This document shows positions 58,361 through 64,000 of a DNA stretch of 64,000 nt, piece by piece. Position numbers and translations under genes: made by a program. Source of the stretch: Mycobacterium sp. EPa45 (lineage in GTDB: Bacteria > Actinomycetota > Actinomycetes > Mycobacteriales > Mycobacteriaceae); the NCBI RefSeq assembly GCF_001021385.1, contig NZ_CP011773.1:2914001-2978000 (forward strand). The letters run 5' to 3'. Position 1 is the stretch's first letter. Each line of letters begins with the position of its first letter. Under the pieces are notes generated by a model. That model searched no databases. It saw only the letters and a list, made by a program, of their open reading frames with translations, and had not been told where the DNA came from.

Positions 58361-58993
58361 TCACCGCCGCAGTGCTTTTCGACGTTGACGTGTGAAGCTG
58401 AACAGGAGTCGATCGAGAATGCCGGCTGCTCGTTCGCGCGCCGGAGCCGGTTCGTCGGCATGTGCCACCAGTAGCGCGGCCTCTTCGAGGGCCGCGACGA
58501 GCATGTGGGTCAGTTCTGCGACGGGTTGGTCGTCGATGATGCCCTGGGCGATGGCCTCGTGAACCTTCTGGTGGATGAGGGCGATGCTGTTGCCCTCCTG
58601 GATTCCGCGTAGGGTCTGCCACCCGAGCACGACCGGTCCATCGATGAGCATCACACGCTGCACCTCGGGTTCGAGGGCTGCCTCGAGGAAGCCGTGCAGG
58701 CCGCAGCCGAGTTGCTCCCAGGCGTCGGCGCCGGCCGGCGGCGACGCCAGCGAACGCAGTGTGAGATCACGCTCGACGTCCTCGAACACGGCCCGAAACA
58801 ATTCCGCTTTGTCCTTGAAGTGGTGATAGAACGCGCCTCGCGTACCCACGCCGGACGCGGCGACCAGATCGCCGATGCTGGTGTCGAAGTATCCCTTCGC
58901 GACGAACAGCGTGCGGCCCGCGTCGACGAGGTCGCGGCGGGTCTGTTCACCGCGTGCCCGGCGTTCATCATCTGTGCCGCCGCGCTTCGCCAT
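58361..58993 (-). CDS. TetR-family regulator
   Basis: 210 residues from ATG 58993. Front HTH (about 14-60): RRDLVDAGRTLFVAKGYFDTSIGDLVAASGVGTRGAFYHHF. The C-terminal part has a TetR_C shape (WEQLGCGLHGFLEAALEPEVQRVMLIDGP). A -10 (TACGAT) ends 6 nt before the ATG, so the message looks leaderless, and a 21-bp repeat site found at two other cluster promoters sits just upstream. Probable local repressor of the P450 and dehydrogenase genes; effector unknown. Confidence 0.88.
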   Translation of the reverse strand: MAKRGGTDDERRARGEQTRRDLVDAGRTLFVAKGYFDTSIGDLVAASGVGTRGAFYHHFKDKAELFRAVFEDVERDLTLRSLASPPAGADAWEQLGCGLHGFLEAALEPEVQRVMLIDGPVVLGWQTLRGIQEGNSIALIHQKVHEAIAQGIIDDQPVAELTHMLVAALEEAALLVAHADEPAPARERAAGILDRLLFSFTRQRRKALRR

Positions 58994-59006
58994 GAGAGCA
59001 TCGTAG

Positions 59007-59027
59007 CGACATTCAGCTTGTATGTTG
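59007..59027. promoter_or_regulatory. Shared operator site B, upstream of tetR
   Basis: Starts CGACATTC and ends TGTATGTTG. Matches site A (60244-60264) at 16 of 21 positions. Imperfect inverted repeat (CGACAT / ATGTTG). Directly upstream of the tetR -10, as expected for self-repression. Confidence 0.6.
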
Positions 59028-59034
59028 AGGAAAT

Positions 59035-60135
59035 CTACTGCCGGATCACACCGCGAAGCGGCATCAGCCCCAAGTCGCTGTGCGACTTGAAACCAGGCTT
59101 TGCATCGCACACGGCGGGTATCGAGTTCACGGGCTCCATCGCCGTCCAGACGTACCCGACGTGGCCTGGCTTGGCATTCTCCCTGGCGTGTTGATTCCCG
59201 CGCAGGATCAGTTCGGTACCGGGCTCCCCGTCGATCACGATGCGGTAGTGGTAGTACGGCTCCCAGTCGGGTCGCGGTTCGATCGCGTCGTGCTCGGTGA
59301 ACGCATAGAGCTCGTGGAGCGTGATGAACGGTTTGCCGTTCACCCAGGCCGTCCATGCGTGATGTTGTGATGCGACGGTGCCCGTCGCGATGACGCCTTT
59401 GAGGCCGGGCATATCCATGTCCGCGGTCCCCTCATAGGGGATATCCCGCGTCGCCAATCCGATTTCGACGTCGGTCGTGAACCGCTCGACGGTCTCGCCC
59501 AGTCCCTCGACGACCATCGTGAGCGATTGCGCGAAGAGCGACCACGCGTCTTTGAACAGGTTTCCCTCGGCAAAGGCCTCGGGAGTCTTCCCGAAGCCCA
59601 TCTCGTCCAGGTACTTCAGCGTGTCCCTGTTGAAGTTGACTGATTCGTAGATGTGGATGTGGTCGGTCTTGCCGGCGATCCGTGCCAACGTCAGGACCAA
59701 GAGATCCGCCGCGTAGCCGGGATGTATACCGCCGCCGTGAAACGACGTGCCACCCTCCTGGCAGGCGGCGTCGATCTTGTCGATGTCGGCACTGTTGGTG
59801 TCGGTGCGATGCCACCATGCGCCGCCCGAGGCGACCACGCTCTTACCCCCTCGGAGGAGCTCGCATATCTCGTCGACATCAGACCACAGCGGTGCGTAGA
59901 ACACACAGTCGGCCTCGAGTGCCCGCAGGGCAGCTTTGTCCGTTGTCGCAACCACACCGATCGGTCCCATTCCGACGAGTTCGCCCGCATCCCTGCCGAC
60001 CTTCTCGGGGCGGTTGCACAACACGCCGACCACCTCGAAGACCGGATTGTCGATGAAGTGCCGAAGGGCCAGGGTGCCGACGTTGCCCATGCCCCATTGG
60101 ATGACGCGATATCGCCTATCGGTTGACGCTCTCAT
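59035..60135 (-). CDS. DapB-like NAD(P)H-dependent dehydrogenase, copy 1
   Basis: 366 residues from ATG 60135, with GAGGAG 7 nt before. A Rossmann front (YRVIQWGMGNVGTLALRHFI, about 9-28) followed by VLCNRPEKVGRDAGELVG and GGIHPGYAADLL. This is the dihydrodipicolinate-reductase N-like fold with the C-terminal domain seen in 2,4-diaminopentanoate-dehydrogenase-like proteins. Lysine synthesis is unlikely: it is longer than DapB and sits in an accessory cluster with two paralogues. It would act on an amine/imine or carbonyl; the true substrate is unknown. Confidence 0.78.
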   Translation of the reverse strand: MRASTDRRYRVIQWGMGNVGTLALRHFIDNPVFEVVGVLCNRPEKVGRDAGELVGMGPIGVVATTDKAALRALEADCVFYAPLWSDVDEICELLRGGKSVVASGGAWWHRTDTNSADIDKIDAACQEGGTSFHGGGIHPGYAADLLVLTLARIAGKTDHIHIYESVNFNRDTLKYLDEMGFGKTPEAFAEGNLFKDAWSLFAQSLTMVVEGLGETVERFTTDVEIGLATRDIPYEGTADMDMPGLKGVIATGTVASQHHAWTAWVNGKPFITLHELYAFTEHDAIEPRPDWEPYYHYRIVIDGEPGTELILRGNQHARENAKPGHVGYVWTAMEPVNSIPAVCDAKPGFKSHSDLGLMPLRGVIRQ

Positions 60136-60242
60136 CGTTGACTCCTCAGCGCACTCGAACCGAGGCGATCCTATGTCGTGCGAGAATATTGGTTGCCGAT
60201 TTTCGGAAATCATCATTTGCTCTCGAGTGATCGGGTCGACCG

Positions 60243-60265
60243 GCAACATTCGTGCTGTATGTTGC
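60243..60265. promoter_or_regulatory. Shared operator site A, upstream of the binding-protein gene
   Basis: GCAACAT, 9-nt spacer, ATGTTGC: perfect 7-bp arms. It covers the likely -10 TATGTT (60258-60263) of the gene starting at 60270. Best-formed of the three TGTATGTTG-containing sites in this cluster. Confidence 0.68.
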
Positions 60266-60269
60266 GCGT

Positions 60270-61415
60270 ATGGCAGACGATGACGTTCGCGCATACGGGT
60301 CGGTGGCTCCGCTGAAAGTCGGTTTGCTCAATGACTATCCGACCAAAGGGGACACCGACAACGACACGGTCGCGGCATTGCAGCTCGTGTTCGACGAGGC
60401 GCTGGCTGCGGGTGTCCTGGACCGGCCGGTGCAACTCGTGCAGCGCAACGTGGTCGGCCTGCCCAACGGAACGTACAAAGCCGTGGAGCGCGCGTTCGAT
60501 GAATTGGTTGCGGACGATTGCCTGGCCATCTTCGGGCCCTGGATATCCGATAACGTCGTGCCCCTGCGCGCTCACGTCGACCGAACGGCGCAAACACCGA
60601 TCCTCACGCTGTCCGGTTCGGAGGAAGCGCTCGGCGAGTGGTGCTTCGCACTCAACAACGGCTCGATGGCCGAGGAGCCGGTGATGCTCGCGGCGGTGAT
60701 GCTCGGTGACGGCAGGTCACGTATCGCCATCGCCTACGAAAACTCCTTGATTGGCAAGGAGTATCTCGCGTCTGCCGAGAAGGCCTACACAGCTGCGGGA
60801 TTGAAGGTGGTTTCGACCATCGCGATACCACAGGTGGAAGCCGACAAGGTGGAGACGGTGGCGGCTCTGCGTGCGACCGAACCCGACGCCCTGGTGCACG
60901 TCGGCTTCGGCCACGGCCTGTGGGGCTTCTCCGATGCGCTGGAGGCCGCTTACTGGGATCCGCCGCGCTACACCACCACCGCGTTCGAAATGGCGCACAT
61001 CAACGCGGAGTGGATGCGCCATGTGCGCGGATGGATCGGACTCGACAGCTACGACGAACGCAACGCCACGGGTCAGGACTTCCTGGATCGCTTCGCCGCC
61101 AAGTATGGACGGCGGCCTGGCCATTCGATGCCGGGGTTGGCGCGGGACGCGGCGACGGTGATCGTGCGCGGCATCGCTGCCGCGCGCCCGCTGACGGGAG
61201 AGGGAGTTCGTGACGGCATCGAAACGGTCAAACTGATCCCGGCGGCGAGCGGCGCGCCCGGCACGTTCCTGCGGTTCGGCCGCTACAACCGGCAGGGCTG
61301 GCTCGGCAGCGACTACCTGGTGGCCCGGCGTGTGCTCCCCGACGGCACCGGGCACGTCTTCCACGCCGCACCCAGCAACAACATCCACCGTGCGGTCGGC
61401 ATCGCGTCACGCTAG
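60270..61415 (+). CDS. Solute-binding-like protein (Peripla_BP_6 type) without signal peptide
   Basis: 381 residues from ATG 60270; TATGTT ends 6 nt upstream, so it looks leaderless. Type I periplasmic binding fold of the branched-chain-amino-acid or amide (AmiC) kind: LKVGLLNDYPTKGDTDNDTVAALQLVFDEA, IFGPWISDNVVPLR, ILTLSGSEEALGEWCFALNNGS and RIAIAYENSLIGKEYL. No signal peptide or lipobox, and no permease or ATPase gene follows. It may work in the cytoplasm as a ligand sensor, as AmiC does, or be secreted by other means. Ends overlapping the next DapB-like gene by 9 bp. Confidence 0.75.
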   Translation: MADDDVRAYGSVAPLKVGLLNDYPTKGDTDNDTVAALQLVFDEALAAGVLDRPVQLVQRNVVGLPNGTYKAVERAFDELVADDCLAIFGPWISDNVVPLRAHVDRTAQTPILTLSGSEEALGEWCFALNNGSMAEEPVMLAAVMLGDGRSRIAIAYENSLIGKEYLASAEKAYTAAGLKVVSTIAIPQVEADKVETVAALRATEPDALVHVGFGHGLWGFSDALEAAYWDPPRYTTTAFEMAHINAEWMRHVRGWIGLDSYDERNATGQDFLDRFAAKYGRRPGHSMPGLARDAATVIVRGIAAARPLTGEGVRDGIETVKLIPAASGAPGTFLRFGRYNRQGWLGSDYLVARRVLPDGTGHVFHAAPSNNIHRAVGIASR

Positions 61416-62480
61416 CTGGATGGCACCGAACACCGGGGCGGTGACTATCCCGGGTGGCTGAGCCAACACGTACGGTATGGCACGCACCGCGCTCATCGCG
61501 ATCATGAGGTGACCGGGCATCGTCGGAATGCCGCCGGGTGTCGCATCCTCGCCGCCGACGTCCAGCTGTAGCTCGAAGCTGGGGTTACCGCTGATGACCG
61601 CGCGGATCAACGGTGCCTTCTGGCCAGGTTCCAGCGGGCTCAGCCCCCACTGCGGCAGATCGCGGGTCAGTATCCACTCCTCGTGGATCGCGAGGAGCTC
61701 GCGTCCGGACCAGTGTCCCATCCACGAGAAGCGCTGTCCTACAACAGTTCCTGCCTCAATTTTACCGGCCCGGACTTCGATGTCGTGATCAAGGGTCGTC
61801 GCATCCACGGCGACGTCGATTCGATCAAGTGCTATGCCGAGAACGTCCGCAGTGGCGTTGAGGGCCTGCCGGTAGGCCATATCGAGCTTCTTGATGATGG
61901 GGGAGTCGACGGTGACGTCCTCGGGCGGCCGGCCCATGCCCATCAGATCGACCAGCATGGGCCGACTGTCGACCCCGGACACGTCGGTGGCCTCGTACAG
62001 GTCGATGCGATCGATGGTCTTGCTCAGTCCGGTCAGGGTGGCGACGAGGCGCTCGAACATAAAACCGGGATTCTCGCCGGCCGCGTGGAAGCGGGATCCG
62101 CCGGCGCGGCATGCGTCGGCGAAAGCTTTTTCGGTGGCCGCACCGTAGGTGGGTAGGTGGTTGTAGGACGTCGTGCTGATCACGTTGGTGCCGGCGGCCA
62201 GCAGGCGACAGATGTCCTCGGCGTTGGTCTCCACCGCGTGCGCCTTGCTCGCCGCATGTACGACGACGTCCGCGTTCGAGGCGAGGATGTCGTCCTTGCT
62301 GTTCGTCGCCAGCACCCCGGTGGTCGGTTCCAAGCCGCAGAGGGCACCGGCGTCCAGGCCGGCTTTCGCCGGGTCGTAGACGAGCACGCCAGCCAATTGG
62401 AAATGCGGATTCTCGATCAGTTCGCGAAGAGCCGCCCGTCCGACGGCTCCTGTCGCCCACTGCGCTACGCGAATAGTCAA
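61407..62480 (-). CDS. DapB-like NAD(P)H-dependent dehydrogenase, copy 2
   Basis: 357 residues from TTG 62480, with GGGAG 7 nt before. Rossmann front TIRVAQWATGAVGRAALREL, then VLVYDPAKAGLDAGALCGL and ENPGFMFERLVATLTGLS. Same family as copies 1 and 3, and its start is much closer to copy 3 (QWATG, VYDPAKxGxDAGxLCG in both) than to copy 1. Divergent from the P450 gene. Substrate unknown, but repeated pairing with a P450 suggests a shared catabolic or modifying route. Confidence 0.8.
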   Translation of the reverse strand: MTIRVAQWATGAVGRAALRELIENPHFQLAGVLVYDPAKAGLDAGALCGLEPTTGVLATNSKDDILASNADVVVHAASKAHAVETNAEDICRLLAAGTNVISTTSYNHLPTYGAATEKAFADACRAGGSRFHAAGENPGFMFERLVATLTGLSKTIDRIDLYEATDVSGVDSRPMLVDLMGMGRPPEDVTVDSPIIKKLDMAYRQALNATADVLGIALDRIDVAVDATTLDHDIEVRAGKIEAGTVVGQRFSWMGHWSGRELLAIHEEWILTRDLPQWGLSPLEPGQKAPLIRAVISGNPSFELQLDVGGEDATPGGIPTMPGHLMIAMSAVRAIPYVLAQPPGIVTAPVFGAIQLA

Positions 62481-62551
62481 TCGAGCACTCCCGGTTGTGC
62501 TTTCAGTCTTCAGATCGTTGCCAATTGCTCAACCTACATCAGGTATGGTCC

Positions 62552-62572
62552 CAACCACCAGGGTGTATGTTG
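62552..62572. promoter_or_regulatory. Shared operator site C, upstream of the P450 gene
   Basis: Starts CAACCACC and ends TGTATGTTG; outer arms CAAC/GTTG, 14 of 21 positions match site A. The TATGTT inside is again a plausible -10 for the P450 gene. A degenerate second copy (62530-62550) lies just to the left, toward the divergent DapB-like gene. Confidence 0.5.
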
Positions 62573-62602
62573 GATCCGGCGACGACAGTGGAGGAGCCGT
62601 TC

Positions 62603-63841
62603 ATGGCGAAGCCCGCGACGGTGGAAGAACTCGAAGAGAGCATTCGCGACGCCCAGCACCGATTCAACATCGGCATGGGCGCGGACGGTGACGCCACGCC
62701 CTACCCCTTGCTCAAAGAGCTACGCGCGGCGGCGGCCGTCCACCCCGGCTGGCCGGAGTTGGGCATGACGGACAACTCGGGCGAGGGCCCGCCGACGTTC
62801 ACGGCCTACTCGTTCGACGCGGTCAAGGCGGTGTTCACCGACAACATCACGTTCAGCACGCGCTGCTATGAGGACATCGTCCGGCCATTGCAGGGGCCGA
62901 CGATCCTGGAAATGCAGGAGCCCGAACATGCGGTGTACCGCAAACTGCATGAGTTCGCCTTCGCCCGCTCGTCGATGAAGCGATGGGACGACGAACTCGT
63001 CGGCCCATTGGTCGAGAGCACCATCGCGAAGTTCAAAGACACCAAGCGCGCCGACCTCGTCGACGCGGTGTTCATGCCGATTCCAGTCCGCGTCATCGCG
63101 GCACTGTTGGGACTACCCGACTCCGACGTGCTCTGGTTCCACCGGCTGGCCATCGACATTCTCGGCTTCCGAGGCGACATGGAGACGGCCATGACTGCAT
63201 CCGCGGAAATGAAGGAGTACTTCACCGGAATACTCGCCGAACGGCGCAGAACTCCGCAGGACGACATGGTGTCCATCCTCGCGTCAGCAGAGGTCAACGG
63301 AACGAAGATGTCCGACGAGCAGATCTATGGTTTCATGCGGAATCTGTTGCCGGCCGGGGCCGAGACCACCTCGCGCTCGACGGCTTCGCTGGCGATGGCC
63401 TTGCTGACCCATCCCGATCAGCTCGATGCGGTCCGCCACGACCGCAGCCTGCTCCCTCAGGCCATCGAGGAGGGTATCCGCTGGGAGACCCCGTTGCTGA
63501 ATTTCATGCGGGAGGTCACGTGCGACACCGAACTCGCCGGCGTCCGGATTCCCAAGGGGGCGACGATGATGCTCAGCCTGGGCAGTGCCAACCACGACGA
63601 GACGCGCTGGGAGAATCCGGAGTCGTTCGACATATTCCGAGACCGAAAGCCGCACATCGGATTTGCGCATGGAGCTCATGTCTGTCTGGGCATGCACCTC
63701 GCACGGCTGGAGAGCATGAAGATCTTCAACGCGTTGTTCGATGAGCTTCCCAATCTGCGGCTCGATCCCGCTGCGCCACCGCCGTATATCACCGGCACGA
63801 TGTTTCGGTCACCGCCCCGCCTCGATGTCATCTGGGATTGA
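62603..63841 (+). CDS. Cytochrome P450
   Basis: 412 residues from ATG 62603, set by GGAGGAG 6 nt upstream; ATG 62567 would add 12 residues. Complete P450: I-helix AGAETTSRSTASLA (about 249), the ExxR pair in EEGIRWETP, and the haem loop GFAHGAHVCLGMHLARLE with the axial Cys. Soluble, class I bacterial type, needing a ferredoxin and reductase not found here. It probably oxidises the compound handled by the neighbouring dehydrogenases. The third DapB-like gene starts 9 bp downstream. Substrate unknown. Confidence 0.92.
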   Translation: MAKPATVEELEESIRDAQHRFNIGMGADGDATPYPLLKELRAAAAVHPGWPELGMTDNSGEGPPTFTAYSFDAVKAVFTDNITFSTRCYEDIVRPLQGPTILEMQEPEHAVYRKLHEFAFARSSMKRWDDELVGPLVESTIAKFKDTKRADLVDAVFMPIPVRVIAALLGLPDSDVLWFHRLAIDILGFRGDMETAMTASAEMKEYFTGILAERRRTPQDDMVSILASAEVNGTKMSDEQIYGFMRNLLPAGAETTSRSTASLAMALLTHPDQLDAVRHDRSLLPQAIEEGIRWETPLLNFMREVTCDTELAGVRIPKGATMMLSLGSANHDETRWENPESFDIFRDRKPHIGFAHGAHVCLGMHLARLESMKIFNALFDELPNLRLDPAAPPPYITGTMFRSPPRLDVIWD

Positions 63842-63850
63842 ATCAGACTG

Positions 63851-64000
63851 ATGACACGCGTAATACAATGGGCCACCGGCGTTACCGGAACAATCGCGCT
63901 TCGCCACGTGATCGGGCGACCAGACCTGGAGCTCGTCGGCGTGCGCGTCTACGACCCGGCCAAATCAGGTGTCGACGCCGGAACGTTATGCGGTGCGGCA
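63851..64000 (+). CDS. DapB-like dehydrogenase, copy 3 (cut by window end)
   Basis: First 50 residues only, from ATG 63851. The Rossmann start VIQWATGVTGTIALRHVIG and VRVYDPAKSGVDAGTLCG match copy 2 closely. On the plus strand, 9 bp after the P450 gene, so co-transcribed with it. The rest lies beyond 64000. Confidence 0.8.
   Translation, partial: MTRVIQWATGVTGTIALRHVIGRPDLELVGVRVYDPAKSGVDAGTLCGAA

Noticed and set aside
62395..62412. GGAAATGCGGATT, a near copy of the inverted repeat core at 58305-58324
   Set aside because: It is inside the coding part of DapB-like copy 2 (ENPHFQL codons) and lacks the second arm, so it is probably chance.

Overview
The window comes from a fast-growing mycobacterium (Mycolicibacterium-type). 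Evidence is the high G+C content, the GTG and TTG starts, the ATGA/GTGA stop-start couplings, and a gene order that follows the M. tuberculosis ilvA-treZYX-bioAFD-bioB-nadABC-his-trp-lgt chromosome segment as I know it. No phage, insertion sequence, tRNA, rRNA or CRISPR array was seen.

Layout. 1-7248: nitrate/nitrite assimilation, with the end of a nitrate/sulfite reductase flavoprotein, a NarK transporter, NirBD, and two sirohaem supply genes (a HemD-type uroporphyrinogen-III synthase with a DNA-binding tail, and a CbiX-type chelatase). 7278-13322: ilvA, a small DUF4242 protein, a giant LuxR-type ATPase regulator and a BBE-type FAD oxidase. 13315-19491: treX-treY-treZ on the minus strand (glycogen to trehalose), then an OatA-like membrane acyltransferase. 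21802-28285: biotin genes bioA, bioFD, bioB and the BioB auxiliary gene bsaP, with a TetR gene placed as BioQ. 28282-34697: a lipase, the Nudix-like repressor NrtR, nadABC and a secreted coiled-coil protein. 34694-42178: an F420-type oxidoreductase, a LysE exporter and the his operon (hisDCBHA-impA-hisFI). 42175-50173: an orphan ABC ATPase, BcpB peroxiredoxin, trpE-(membrane protein)-trpCBA, and lgt with a long acidic tail. No trpF is present; the HisA homologue (PriA) is expected to do that step.

From about 50.2 kb the window is accessory: a DUF222/HNH (13E12-type) gene with a perfect SOS box over its start codon, an arsR-SRPBCC-flavodoxin operon, a run of small and medium membrane proteins that I do not recognise, and a catabolic-looking cluster. 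That cluster holds an SDR, an aldehyde dehydrogenase, a mycofactocin-type NDMA-dependent alcohol dehydrogenase, a TetR regulator, three DapB-like dehydrogenases (the last cut by the window end), a solute-binding-like protein without a signal peptide, and a cytochrome P450.

The strongest hunting results are regulatory. A 9-mer (TGTATGTTG) inside a longer inverted repeat recurs at three promoters of the last cluster. A separate perfect 8-bp inverted repeat lies before its SDR-ALDH-ADH operon. Matched BioQ-type operators, an NrtR operator that encloses its own -10, and the SOS box are also clear. Many transcription units look leaderless, and every convergent gene pair meets within a few bases.
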